The notes under the pieces are model-generated. The model was not told the DNA's origin, did not search any database, and was given only the letters and a program-made list of their open reading frames with translations. Positions 9,338-17,329 of a stretch of DNA of 64,000 nt are shown here, one piece after another. This DNA is from Streptosporangiaceae bacterium (GTDB lineage: Bacteria > Actinomycetota > Actinomycetes > Streptosporangiales > Streptosporangiaceae). Location of the stretch: the NCBI GenBank assembly GCA_019245115.1, contig JAFARZ010000283.1, positions 1 through 64,000 on the forward strand. Direction: 5' to 3'. A program made the position numbers and the translations under genes. How positions within the stretch are numbered: the first letter of the stretch is position 1; every line of letters starts with the position of its first letter.

Positions 9338-11625
9338 CCATGGCCATAACCGGCCGGGCGGCGGCGGTGGCGCTGGCCGGAGTACTGGTGGTGCTGGCGG
9401 TACGCAACTGGCTGGCGGTGGTGGCCGTGGCGGCCGTGCTGCTGGCCGGAATCGCCGCAGACCTGCTGCTCGCGGCGGCGATCAGGCCGCTGGTCATGAC
9501 CAGGTCCGGCGACACCAGGGTCCGGCTCGGCGAGACGGCCACGGTCACCCTGGCCATCGTCAACCCGAGCCGACGCGCGCTGCGCGCCGTCATCCGAGAC
9601 GCCTGGCCGCCCAGCGCCGGCGCCGCGCCGCGTCACGCAAACGCGACGATCCCCGGCCGCGGCCAAGCGACCCTCACCATGAACCTCAAACCAACCCGTC
9701 GCGGCGACCGCACCGCGGCCAGCGTGACCGTACGTTCCCATGGCCCGCTGGGCCTGGCCGCGCGGCAGGGCAGGCGGACCGTGCCCTGGACGGTGCGGGC
9801 CCTTCCCCCGTTCCGCAGCCGCAGGCATCTGCCGGAGAAGCTGGCCCGGCTGCGCGAGCTGGACGGCATGCACCGCTCGCTGATCCGCGGCCAGGGCAGC
9901 GAGTTCGACTCGCTGCGCGAGTACGTGCCGGGGGACGACGTCCGGTCGATCGACTGGCGCGGTACCGCGCGTCACCAGGACGTGCTGGTACGCACGTGGC
10001 GGCCGGAACGCGACCGCCGCATCCTGGTCGTGCTCGACACCGGCCGGACCGCCGCCGGGCGGGTGGGGGACGCGCCCCGGCTGGACAGTTCCATGGACGC
10101 CGCGCTGCTGCTGGCCGCGCTGGCCGCCCGGGCCGGTGACCGGATCGACCTGATCGCCTTCGACCGCCGGATCCGGGCCCGGGTCCTGGCCGCGCCGCGC
10201 ACCGACGTGCTGCGCGCGTTCACCAGCGCCATGGCGCCGCTGGAGGCGGAGCTCATCGAGTCGGACAGCGGCGCGATGGCCAGCGCGATCCTGACGCTGG
10301 CCCGGCAGCGCTGCCTGGTCGTGCTGCTCACCGACCTCAACCCGGCCGCGCTCACCGAAGGCCTTCTGCCGCACCTGCCGGTACTGGCTTCGCGGCACGT
10401 GCTGGTGCTCGGCGCGGTAGCCGATCCCCGGCTGGACGCGCTGGCCGGAGGCCGCGGCGAAGCCGCCGCCGTTTACGGGGCCGCCGCCGCCGAACGCGCC
10501 CGCGCCGAGCGGGCCAGGGTGGCCGCCCAGCTCCGGCAGCGCGGGGTGACGGTGGTGGACGCCTCCCCGGAGCGCCTGCCTCCGGCGCTGGCCGACGCGT
10601 ACCTCGACCTCAAGGCGGCCGGCCGACTGTAACGCCGCGACCGGCAGAACATCAGGTGCTTCCTCGATATCCGAGGTCTCGCCGACGCTCACAGCCCGGC
10701 GACCGAAAATCAAAACATAGCTAAGGAACGACGTCTCCGCGACGACCCCGATCCCGATCCGGGCCCAGGTTGGCAGCGGAGACGGGGTGACGAACGCTTC
10801 GATGACGCCGGACACGGCCAGGACGACGATCATGCCGAGGGCGATCGTGACCGTCGAACGCCCCTCCTCGGCGAGCGCGCGGGACCGGGGCCTGGGCCCC
10901 GGGTCGATGATCGTCCAGCCGAGCCGCAGCCCCGCCGCGGCGGCGAGGAAGACCGCGGACAGCTCGAGCATCCCGTGCGGCAGGATCAGCGCGAAGAACT
11001 CTGTTCCCCGGCCGTGCGCGATCATGAATCCGCCGTCGACCCCCACGTTCAGTGCGTTGTTGATCAGGACCAGCACGGTCGGTATGCCCAGCAAGATGCC
11101 GAAGATCAGCGACTCGGCCGCCACCAGCACGTTGTTCGTCCAGACCTTGGCGGCGAAGGAGGTAGCGGCGTACTGGGAGTAGTAGCCGCGGAAATCCTGC
11201 TGCACAAGCTGCTTGGCCTGGGATGGCGGTAGCAGGCTGGCCTGCACGGTGGGAGACCTGGCGATCCAGGCCCCGGCGATCAGAGCCAGGACGATCGACC
11301 CGGCCGCCGCGCCGAACCACCACCACCGCGCCCGGTAGGCGGCGGCCGGGAACCCCACCACCGCGAACCGGGCCACCTGCCGCCAGGCCGGGACGTGCGC
11401 ACCGGTCACCGCGTTGCGCGCCCGCGCCACCCGGCTGGACAGCTCGGCGGTCAGCACCGCGTCGCCGCCCGCGGAACGGGCCTCCGACAGATGCGTCGCG
11501 GCCCGCTGGTACAGCCCGACGAGCTCGTCCACCTCGGCGCCGGACAGCCGGCGCCGGCGCCGGACCAGCTCGTCCAGCCGGGCCCATTCGCCCCGGTGCG
11601 CGGCCACGAAGATGTCGGCGTCCAC
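9193..11625 (-). CDS. Stage II sporulation protein M family, no stop at family end
   Basis: The first 330 or so residues (10640-11625) are a complete SpoIIM-family membrane protein. The start M-D-A-D-I-F-V-A-A-H-R is typical, with about five or six hydrophobic segments and the family end near GRRAVSVGETSDIEEAPD. No in-frame stop follows: the frame stays open for 480 more codons antisense to the DUF58 gene, to 9193. The extra part is Arg/Gly/Gln-rich and looks like an antisense shadow. Either the stop was lost, or a frameshift or sequencing error hides it. Start is GTG 11625. SpoIIM-like proteins often sit beside RDD and MoxR-DUF58 genes, as here. Confidence 0.7.
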   Translation of the reverse strand: MDADIFVAAHRGEWARLDELVRRRRRLSGAEVDELVGLYQRAATHLSEARSAGGDAVLTAELSSRVARARNAVTGAHVPAWRQVARFAVVGFPAAAYRARWWWFGAAAGSIVLALIAGAWIARSPTVQASLLPPSQAKQLVQQDFRGYYSQYAATSFAAKVWTNNVLVAAESLIFGILLGIPTVLVLINNALNVGVDGGFMIAHGRGTEFFALILPHGMLELSAVFLAAAAGLRLGWTIIDPGPRPRSRALAEEGRSTVTIALGMIVVLAVSGVIEAFVTPSPLPTWARIGIGVVAETSFLSYVLIFGRRAVSVGETSDIEEAPDVLPVAALQSAGRLEVEVRVGQRRRQALRGGVHHRHPALPELGGHPGPLGAGAFGGGGPVNGGGFAAASGQRVQPGIGYRAEHQHVPRSQYRQVRQKAFGERGRVEVGEQHDQAALPGQRQDRAGHRAAVRLDELRLQRRHGAGERAQHVGARRGQDPGPDPAVEGDQVDPVTGPGGQRGQQQRGVHGTVQPGRVPHPPGGGPAGVEHDQDAAVAFRPPRAYQHVLVTRGTAPVDRPDVVPRHVLAQRVELAALAADQRAVHAVQLAQPGQLLRQMPAAAERGKGPHRPGHGPPALPRGQAQRAMGTYGHAGRGAVAATGWFEVHGEGRLAAAGDRRVCVTRRGAGAGRPGVSDDGAQRASARVDDGQGDRGRLAEPDPGVAGPGHDQRPDRRREQQVCGDSGQQHGRHGHHRQPVAYRQHHQYSGQRHRRRPAGYGHGYLGTGAEARTPSRTRSGVAPSSSASGRSWSRCRRVGRATALTSSGVT
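9340..10632 (+). CDS. DUF58 domain protein
   Basis: Protein of 430 residues starting at ATG 9340, two bases after the moxR stop; the longer track ORF from 9085 runs through moxR in the wrong frame. Two N-terminal membrane segments (about 5-50) precede a beta-rich region and the DUF58 signature REYVPGDDVRSIDWRGTAR (about 192-210). A VWA-like segment follows with LVVLDTGRT in place of a canonical DxSxS metal site. DUF58 proteins are the usual partners of MoxR ATPases. This gene ends the operon and converges on the SpoIIM-family gene, whose open frame continues antisense through it. Confidence 0.92.
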   Translation: MAITGRAAAVALAGVLVVLAVRNWLAVVAVAAVLLAGIAADLLLAAAIRPLVMTRSGDTRVRLGETATVTLAIVNPSRRALRAVIRDAWPPSAGAAPRHANATIPGRGQATLTMNLKPTRRGDRTAASVTVRSHGPLGLAARQGRRTVPWTVRALPPFRSRRHLPEKLARLRELDGMHRSLIRGQGSEFDSLREYVPGDDVRSIDWRGTARHQDVLVRTWRPERDRRILVVLDTGRTAAGRVGDAPRLDSSMDAALLLAALAARAGDRIDLIAFDRRIRARVLAAPRTDVLRAFTSAMAPLEAELIESDSGAMASAILTLARQRCLVVLLTDLNPAALTEGLLPHLPVLASRHVLVLGAVADPRLDALAGGRGEAAAVYGAAAAERARAERARVAAQLRQRGVTVVDASPERLPPALADAYLDLKAAGRL

Positions 11626-11650
11626 AGGCGCTACCCTAAGAGGTGCTCTT

Positions 11651-11703
11651 CATGATCATGGGTCAAAGGCGGGAATAGTTACCGCAAACGACCCATGATC
11701 ATG
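11651..11703. promoter_or_regulatory. Perfect 14-bp inverted repeat between divergent genes
   Basis: CATGATCATGGGTC at 11651-11664 is repeated as its exact reverse complement at 11690-11703, with a 25-base spacer. It sits between the divergent SpoIIM (start 11625) and RDD (start 11747) genes, so it could be a shared operator or a structured leader. The ATGATCAT core is itself palindromic. Function is inferred from position only. Confidence 0.6.
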
Positions 11704-11746
11704 GCTGGGGTTGGCTGGGGGGGCTGGGTAGGCGGGTAGGAGCACC

Positions 11747-12490
11747 GTGGACGAACTGGTCAGCGGCGAGGCCGTCGTCATCGAGGTGCCCTGCGCCCGT
11801 TTCCCCAGCCGTCTGGCGGCGATCCTGATCGATTTCGGAGTCCAGGGCGTGCTGCTGCTGATCGTCAACACGGTCATCGTCGCGGCCTCCGGGCACCTGA
11901 ACGCCGCCTCGGTGGCGGCGATCGCGCTCACCGCCTCCGTCCTGGTCATCGTGGGCTACCCGACGATCTTCGAGACGCTCGGCCGGGGCCGTTCGCTGGG
12001 CAAGCTGGCGTTCGGCCTGCGGGTGATCGGCGACGACGGCAGCCCCGAGCGATTCCGCCAGGCGCTGGTGCGAGCGCTGGCCGCGGTGGTGGAGATCTGG
12101 ATGCTGACCGGCGCCCCGGCGCTGATCACGTCGCTGATCTCGGCCCGGGGAAAGCGGCTCGGCGACCTGTTCGCTGGCACCTACGTCATCCAGGAACGGC
12201 TGCCGGCCAGGACCACGCCGCCGCCTCAGATGCCGCCGCACCTGGCGGGCTGGGCGGCCAGCCTGGAGCTGTCCGCGCTGCCTGATTCCGTCGCCTCCTC
12301 GGCGCGCAGCTACCTGAGCAGGTACTGGGAACTGACCCCGCAGGCCCGCCATGACCTGGGCCAGCGCGTCGCCGCCGACGTCGCGTCCCGGGTTTCGCCG
12401 CCGCCTCCCCCGGGAACACCGCCGGCGGACTTCCTGGCCGCCGTGCTGGCCGAACGCCGCGCCCGGGCCCTGGGTAAACCACCTGAATGA
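11747..12490 (+). CDS. RDD family membrane protein
   Basis: Membrane protein of 247 residues. The RDD domain (about 18-150) begins with FPSRLAAILIDFGVQGV, where R, D and the second acidic residue of the family are visible. It also contains RGRSLGKLAFGLRVI and ends at RLGDLFAGTYVI. There are about four membrane segments. A cytoplasmic tail of about 90 residues with Pro runs follows. Starts at GTG 11747, divergent from the SpoIIM gene; its stop overlaps the next ATG by four bases. RDD proteins are proposed transporters or envelope factors; the substrate is unknown. Confidence 0.92.
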   Translation: MDELVSGEAVVIEVPCARFPSRLAAILIDFGVQGVLLLIVNTVIVAASGHLNAASVAAIALTASVLVIVGYPTIFETLGRGRSLGKLAFGLRVIGDDGSPERFRQALVRALAAVVEIWMLTGAPALITSLISARGKRLGDLFAGTYVIQERLPARTTPPPQMPPHLAGWAASLELSALPDSVASSARSYLSRYWELTPQARHDLGQRVAADVASRVSPPPPPGTPPADFLAAVLAERRARALGKPPE

Positions 12491-13254
12491 GCATCCTGAT
12501 CGGCACTTCCGGGTGGCAGTACCAGGACTGGCGGGGCGACTTCTATCCGCCCGGCGTGCCGCAGCGCCTGTGGCTGGAGCATTACGCCCAGCACTTCGCC
12601 ACCGTGGAGAACAACGGCACGTTCTACCGGCTGCCCTCCCGCGACACGTTCGCGAGCTGGCACGACCGGGTTCCCGATGGCTTCGTGATGACGGTGAAGG
12701 CCAGCCGTTACCTGACGCACGTGCGCCGGCTGCGGGAACCGGCCGAGCCGGTGCGGCGGATGCTGGACGCGGCGGCGGGGCTCGGCGACCGCCTCGGTCC
12801 GGTGCTGCTTCAGCTTCCGCCGACCCTGCGGGCGGACCCGGTGCTGCTCGACGAATGCCTGGCAGCTTTCCCGGCGGCGATCCGGCTTGCCGTCGAACCA
12901 CGTCACGTTTCCTGGTGGACCGACGAGACACGCCAGGTGCTGAGCGCACGAAACGCGGCGCTGTGCTGGGCCGACCGGAAAGCCACAGCGCTCACCCCGC
13001 TGTGGCGCACCGCGGACTGGGGCTACCTGCGGCTGCACGAGGGCGACGGGACCTCATGGCCGCGCTATGACCAGCGGACGCTCGACGCCTGGGCCGAGCG
13101 CCTCACCGTGACCTGGAACGACGCGGAAACCGTGTACGTCTACTTCAACAACGACCAGCGCTGCGCCGCCCCCCACGACGCCGACGCCCTGGCGGAAAGC
13201 TTCATGCGGCGAGGACGGGCAATTCCACTCCCAGCGTGTCCACCAGACGCTTGA
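12487..13254 (+). CDS. DUF72 domain protein
   Basis: Protein of 255 residues with the DUF72 TIM-barrel pattern: N-terminal ILIGTSGWQYQDWRGDFYP, then ENNGTFYRLPSRDTFASWHDRVPDGFVMTVKASRYLTH, and VYVYFNNDQRCAAPHDADAL near the end. The family is widespread and of unproven function, sometimes linked to nucleic-acid or sugar metabolism. Translationally coupled to the RDD gene (ATGA). The 3' end overlaps the convergent PIN-domain gene by 53 bases, which suggests the toxin-antitoxin pair was inserted tightly against it. Confidence 0.93.
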   Translation: MSILIGTSGWQYQDWRGDFYPPGVPQRLWLEHYAQHFATVENNGTFYRLPSRDTFASWHDRVPDGFVMTVKASRYLTHVRRLREPAEPVRRMLDAAAGLGDRLGPVLLQLPPTLRADPVLLDECLAAFPAAIRLAVEPRHVSWWTDETRQVLSARNAALCWADRKATALTPLWRTADWGYLRLHEGDGTSWPRYDQRTLDAWAERLTVTWNDAETVYVYFNNDQRCAAPHDADALAESFMRRGRAIPLPACPPDA

Positions 13255-13591
13255 TGTCCTCGACATCCGAGGTGTATATCGCGGCCTCGTTACGCGCGGC
13301 AAGCAGGACAACGAACGCGTCCACCACATCACAAGTATTCGACTCAGCTAGGAGTCTCCCCACCGCAACGTGATGCGCACTCGTGAACGCGGCGATGTCG
13401 ACCCCGCGCAAGGCAAGCATGAGCCGCGCCTGCCGGTCAGGCTTCCGCACTGCCTGCGCAGCTGCCACCGCAGGTACGATCACGCGATTGCCGCGGGTCA
13501 TGAGCCTGTCATGCCGCATCAGTGCTGCCGCGCTCCGCCTGTCAATCGCAATCAATACCCCCGCGTCATAGACGAACTTCCTCTCTCTCAC
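13202..13591 (-). CDS. PIN-domain toxin, VapC-like
   Basis: Small protein of 129 residues with the PIN ribonuclease layout. An early Asp lies in FVYDAGVLIAIDR (Asp9), central acidic positions in TCDVVDAFVVLLAAR, and a C-terminal Asp pair in IYTSDVEDIKRL. PIN toxins cut tRNA or rRNA at acidic, metal-binding sites. The GTG start overlaps the stop of the upstream ribbon-helix-helix-type gene by four bases, the usual antitoxin-toxin order. The C-terminus overlaps the DUF72 gene. Toxin activity is inferred from fold and context. Confidence 0.85.
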   Translation of the reverse strand: MRERKFVYDAGVLIAIDRRSAAALMRHDRLMTRGNRVIVPAVAAAQAVRKPDRQARLMLALRGVDIAAFTSAHHVAVGRLLAESNTCDVVDAFVVLLAARNEAAIYTSDVEDIKRLVDTLGVELPVLAA

Positions 13592-13914
13592 GCGACGTTT
13601 CCCCGTTTCTGTGTGCGTTTGGCTCGGCGACGCGCTTCGTTGTGAGCTCGCGCTTCGTCGATGAGGCGCTCGGCCTCGATCACTTCGGCTTCAGCCGCCG
13701 CCATCTCTTCCGCAGCCGGCCAGCCGTGCTCGTCGTAGTACTCGTGAATCGCAGCCAGTCCCTCGCGACGGATGCGTTCCCACTTGAGATGGTCCTTCAG
13801 AGCCTCCTCGACCACACTCGAAATGGTGACCCCCTCGACCTCGGCGGCGGAACGAACGTCAGCGGCGACGTCCTCATCAACGGTGATATTCAGCACCCGC
13901 TTCTTCCCAGCCAT
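13588..13914 (-). CDS. Antitoxin of VapBC-like pair
   Basis: Protein of 108 residues. The first 45 residues (KRVLNITVDEDVAADVRSAAEVEGVTISSVVEEALK) look like a ribbon-helix-helix DNA-binding domain; the rest is a charged Glu/Ala helix likely to wrap the toxin. It lies directly upstream of and overlaps the PIN toxin. Its ATG sits inside a 22-bp palindrome that also carries a possible -10 box, so autoregulation and a leaderless transcript are likely. Assignment as antitoxin rests on order, fold and operator. Confidence 0.82.
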   Translation of the reverse strand: MAGKKRVLNITVDEDVAADVRSAAEVEGVTISSVVEEALKDHLKWERIRREGLAAIHEYYDEHGWPAAEEMAAAEAEVIEAERLIDEARAHNEARRRAKRTQKRGNVA

Positions 13915-13932
13915 GTTATGACTATAACATGG
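13911..13932 (-). promoter_or_regulatory. Operator palindrome over the antitoxin start codon
   Basis: CCATGTTAT at 13911-13919 and ATAACATGG at 13924-13932 form a perfect 9-bp inverted repeat with a 4-base spacer. On the minus strand it reads TATAGT, then CATAAC, then the antitoxin ATG. TATAGT is a plausible -10 box placed so that transcription would begin at or next to the A of ATG, giving a leaderless mRNA. A ribbon-helix-helix repressor binding here would block its own promoter. No clear -35 box is seen. Confidence 0.65.
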
Positions 13933-13989
13933 CCGGGGGCTGGCGCCACAGGCCGTTCGTTGTAAGGGTTTGAGCTAGCATGGCTGGCC

Positions 13990-14667
13990 ATGGCGGAGCC
14001 GTTGCGCAACATACTCGATCCCGGCTGGGCGGACGCCCTCGACCCGGTCGCGGACCGGATCGCGGCGATGGGCGACTTCCTGCGGGCCGAGATCGCCGCC
14101 GGCCGACGGTACCTGCCGGCCGGCGAGAACGTGCTGCGCGCGTTCACGCAGCCCTTCGACGACGTGCGGGTGCTGATCGTCGGCCAGGACCCCTATCCCA
14201 CCCCCGGGCATCCGGTCGGCCTGAGTTTCTCCGTCGCACCGCAGGTGAAGCGGCTTCCCGGGAGCCTGGTCAACATCTTCCGAGAGTACTCCCAGGACCT
14301 CGGCTATCCGGCGCCATCCACCGGAGACCTGACGCCGTGGACCGAGCGCGGCGTGCTGCTGCTCAACCGGGTGCTGACCGTGGCGCCGAGCCAGCCCGGC
14401 TCGCATCGCGGCAAAGGCTGGGAAGAGGTCACCGAGCAGGCGATCCGGGCGCTGGCCGCACGCGACAGCCGGCCGCTGGTCGCTGTCTTGTGGGGCCGGG
14501 ACGCACGCACCCTGGTTCCGCTACTCGGCAAAGTCCCGGCGATCGAATCCGCCCATCCGAGTCCGTATTCGGCGGCCAGCGGATTTTTCGGATCTCGTCC
14601 GTTCAGCCGCGCGAATCAGCTTCTCGAACAGAGCGGAGCCGAACCCGTGGATTGGAAGCTTCCTTAA
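13990..14667 (+). CDS. ung: Uracil-DNA glycosylase, family 1
   Basis: Base-excision repair enzyme of 225 residues that removes uracil from DNA. The water-activating motif GQDPYP (Asp67) is intact, followed by GLSFSV, the central LLLNRVLTV (Asn for uracil recognition), and the DNA-intercalation motif [19 protein letters not shown]. Length matches bacterial Ung. It is transcribed away from the toxin-antitoxin pair, with a 75-base gap. Start at ATG 13990 fits the family N-terminus. Confidence 0.97.
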   Translation: MAEPLRNILDPGWADALDPVADRIAAMGDFLRAEIAAGRRYLPAGENVLRAFTQPFDDVRVLIVGQDPYPTPGHPVGLSFSVAPQVKRLPGSLVNIFREYSQDLGYPAPSTGDLTPWTERGVLLLNRVLTVAPSQPGSHRGKGWEEVTEQAIRALAARDSRPLVAVLWGRDARTLVPLLGKVPAIESAHPSPYSAASGFFGSRPFSRANQLLEQSGAEPVDWKLP

Positions 14668-14757
14668 GATCTTCAGATATTACGCATCCCGACCCGTCCC
14701 TGGGAAATAGCTGGTGATAGGCTGATTTCACCTGCTTCCGGGGGCAGTTCTATTGGC

Positions 14758-14777
14758 TTATCTATGGGCATAGATAA
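14758..14777. promoter_or_regulatory. AT-rich 8-bp inverted repeat, possible operator
   Basis: TTATCTAT, a GGGC spacer, then ATAGATAA: perfect arms in an otherwise GC-rich 155-base gap between ung and the membrane gene at 14823. The centre lies about 55 bases upstream of that start, so it could be an operator or part of a promoter. It is not followed by a T-run on either strand, which argues against a terminator. Confidence 0.45.
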
Positions 14778-14822
14778 ATAGACGAAGACGGGTTAATTAC
14801 CTGACGGGCGGGTACCGGCACA

Positions 14823-16136
14823 GTGGAACACACGCAGGTGACTATCGAAGAGGCTATGTCCGTCCACGAGCATTGGCTGAGCCGAAACCGTGCGCTGGTG
14901 GCGACCGGCGCCTTCGCGGCCTACGCGACCGCCCTGGCTGTTTACAGCGGGGGCGCGGACCAGACGTGGGCAATCTGGGGTGCGGTGGCGTACGGGGTCG
15001 CCACCGTCATGCTCCTGGTTACGCGCCACACCAGACTTCCGTTGATGGTGCCCTTGCTCGTCTCGCTCGTGGGAGCGCTCGGGGCGCCGCTGATGTGGCT
15101 CGCCACCAGAGTGTCGCCGACGTCCGAGGTATCGGTCATCTGGCAGTCAGCCTCACTACTGTTGCAGCACGGCACCCCGTACCTCGCGCCGGGACATCTG
15201 GACAACTGGCTGTCCTACAACCCGTACATGCCGGCCATGGCCGTCTTCGGGCTGCCGAAGGCGCTGGGCGCCACCGGGTTGATCGCCGATCCGCGGGTCT
15301 GGATGACGCTGGTCTCCATCGGGCTGATCGCGGCCGCGTTCTGGCTGGCCGCGCCGCACCCGAACTGCCGGCCCTGCACGCGCAACGTGGCGCTGTCCAC
15401 GGTGTTCGCCGCGTCCTCCCCGGTCATCGCGTTCCCGCTGTCGGTCGGCATCACCGATCCGCCGGTGATCGCGCTGCTGCTGGTCACCCTGGCCCTCGCC
15501 GCTCGCCCGGGGCGGCGGGCGATGTGGGCCGGTACTGTGCTCGGCATCGCGTCCTCCCTGAAGGCGACGGCCTGGCCCGCGGTGCCCATCATCGCCGCGA
15601 TGCTGGCCACCCGCGACGGCATGAAGGCCGCGTGGCGTTTCGTCGGCATCACGGTGATCGTCGCGGGCGGTCTGAGCGTCCTGATGGCGCCCGCGGCGCT
15701 GGCCGATCCGCCCGCGTTCCTCCAGAACACCGTGCTGTTCCCGCTCGGTCTCACCAGGCACCAGACGCCGGCCGCGAGCCCCCTGCCCGGACACCTGCTG
15801 GCCATCACCGGTCCGGCCGGGCACTGGGCGGCCGTGTGCCTGCTGCTCGCGGCCGGATTCGGGTTCGCCGTGTCGCTGGTCATCCGACCGCCGGCCGACG
15901 CCAGGGCGGCCGCCCTGCGCATCGCCCTTGGCCTCGCGGTGATGTTCACGCTGGCTCCCGCGACCAGGTGGGGCTACTTCGTCTACCCGATCGGGCTCAT
16001 CGGCTGGCTCGCGCTGACCGGCCAGGGCTCGTCGAAGCAGCGTGCACCGAAGCAGGCCGAGGCCAAGTCGAGCGCGGTCCGCACCCAGGGGACCCCCGCT
16101 CCGGTCGGCGCCAGCGTCGGCGCGAGAGATTCCTAG
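14823..16136 (+). CDS. Polytopic membrane glycosyltransferase-like protein
   Basis: Integral membrane protein of 437 residues with about nine to ten hydrophobic segments and a charged, Ala/Lys/Gln tail. The layout (an extracytoplasmic loop after the second segment with SYNPYMPAMAVFGLPKA, then TDPPVIALLLVTLAL and ASSLKATAWPAVPII) resembles GT87/DUF2029-type polyprenol-dependent mannosyltransferases of actinobacteria. Acidic catalytic residues cannot be placed with confidence. GTG 14823 is the longest start; ATG 14856 is an alternative. Its TAG stop overlaps the convergent HipA-type stop as CTAG. Confidence 0.75.
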   Translation: MEHTQVTIEEAMSVHEHWLSRNRALVATGAFAAYATALAVYSGGADQTWAIWGAVAYGVATVMLLVTRHTRLPLMVPLLVSLVGALGAPLMWLATRVSPTSEVSVIWQSASLLLQHGTPYLAPGHLDNWLSYNPYMPAMAVFGLPKALGATGLIADPRVWMTLVSIGLIAAAFWLAAPHPNCRPCTRNVALSTVFAASSPVIAFPLSVGITDPPVIALLLVTLALAARPGRRAMWAGTVLGIASSLKATAWPAVPIIAAMLATRDGMKAAWRFVGITVIVAGGLSVLMAPAALADPPAFLQNTVLFPLGLTRHQTPAASPLPGHLLAITGPAGHWAAVCLLLAAGFGFAVSLVIRPPADARAAALRIALGLAVMFTLAPATRWGYFVYPIGLIGWLALTGQGSSKQRAPKQAEAKSSAVRTQGTPAPVGASVGARDS

Positions 16137-17329
16137 ACCGATTGGAGCAACGGCAAGGTCATCAGCCGTTCCTCAACATGTTCAATGACGAAATCCGGTA
16201 CCGAGCACTCATCTCGCACCTGTGCCCACGTGTCTGAGAGTTGTGCGGCGGTGGTCAGGGCCACCTCAACTGCCTGCGCGGGATCCTGACCGATCTCGGA
16301 CGCGATCCGGCGGAAATGGTCCGCGGTGATCTGACGGGAGTCCTTGGTTCCGCCCAGTCTGAACGCCAGCCTGTCATTCCGGAATTCCGGATAAGCGGTG
16401 ACAGAGACGAGGTCGTATGCGGGCGAGAGCCGGGGCGTCCTGGTGTCGGGATAGCGCAAGGTCCAGTTCTTCAGGTGTCCGTCCGTGTTGCCCATCACCA
16501 CCATGGCCGCCATCCTCCGGGTGAACTCGCTCACGTCGGCTGAGGTGAGCGTGCTGACCACCCTGCCTACGCCGCTGTAGGTTGTCCGGTCGTACTTCGC
16601 GTCTGCGGACACCTCACGTACCTGAGCGAAATCCTCCTGGTGGATCCGGCCGGCTGCCAGCCGATCGAATCTGCGAACGGCCAAGGCGTTCTCGGCAGGC
16701 CTGACGAGCCCGTCAGGAAGCCCGCGAAGGTCCGCTCCCGCTATCAGGTGATGCTCAGGCACCTCGATGCCTGCGAGCGCAGCCCACGTGAGCATCGCAT
16801 GCTCATTCTCAGGCACCTGCGGAAACCGGCGGTCAGGCAGCTTGACGATCCAGTCGCCACCCAATCCCGTGACCGGCAACACAAGTCCCTTGTCGTCCCA
16901 TCGCATTGAGAACTTCGGCTGCACGCCAGCCAGCGAGAACCTGAGCGGATGCTCATGCGCACAGTGATCCGCTTCCGCAAGTTCCGGGATATCCCGCCCG
17001 TTACCCTCACGAACTACCCGGACCGCACCTGGCAGATCTTCGCCAAGGTATGTCAACAGCAAGAAGTCGTGAACGTTCCTGCGGTCTAGGTCCCTGGCTA
17101 CCAGCTCGCGGAGGCCGCTTCCCGGCTCCGGCAGTAGGTTCGCGAACCATTCGGGAACACGACCGCTGGCGGTGCGCCGTCGCGACGGATCGGCTTCGAA
17201 CGCCTGCCCGAGCACCGGATGGTCAGGGGTAACATCCTCATAATCGAACCACGTACTACCCTCGCGATACCCCAGCGTGCCCACCCGCCGTGCACCCAGA
17301 TAGACCCCCGCGACGGCCTCATGCGTCAT
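16133..17329 (-). CDS. HipA-fold serine/threonine kinase toxin
   Basis: Kinase of 398 residues in the HipA family. Visible are the N-terminal subdomain GVYLGARRVGTLGY, an ATP-binding segment SLAGVQPKFSM, the catalytic loop MGNTDGHLKNWTL (Asp as base, Asn for metal) and the DFG-equivalent LSPAYDLVS, so it appears active. HipA kinases phosphorylate aminoacyl-tRNA synthetases or other translation factors. The track ORF from 17746 runs into the upstream gene; ATG 17329 gives the usual N-terminus and overlaps the DUF262 stop by 11 bases. There is no HipB-type HTH antitoxin next to it; the DUF262 gene takes that place. Confidence 0.85.
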   Translation of the reverse strand: MTHEAVAGVYLGARRVGTLGYREGSTWFDYEDVTPDHPVLGQAFEADPSRRRTASGRVPEWFANLLPEPGSGLRELVARDLDRRNVHDFLLLTYLGEDLPGAVRVVREGNGRDIPELAEADHCAHEHPLRFSLAGVQPKFSMRWDDKGLVLPVTGLGGDWIVKLPDRRFPQVPENEHAMLTWAALAGIEVPEHHLIAGADLRGLPDGLVRPAENALAVRRFDRLAAGRIHQEDFAQVREVSADAKYDRTTYSGVGRVVSTLTSADVSEFTRRMAAMVVMGNTDGHLKNWTLRYPDTRTPRLSPAYDLVSVTAYPEFRNDRLAFRLGGTKDSRQITADHFRRIASEIGQDPAQAVEVALTTAAQLSDTWAQVRDECSVPDFVIEHVEERLMTLPLLQSV

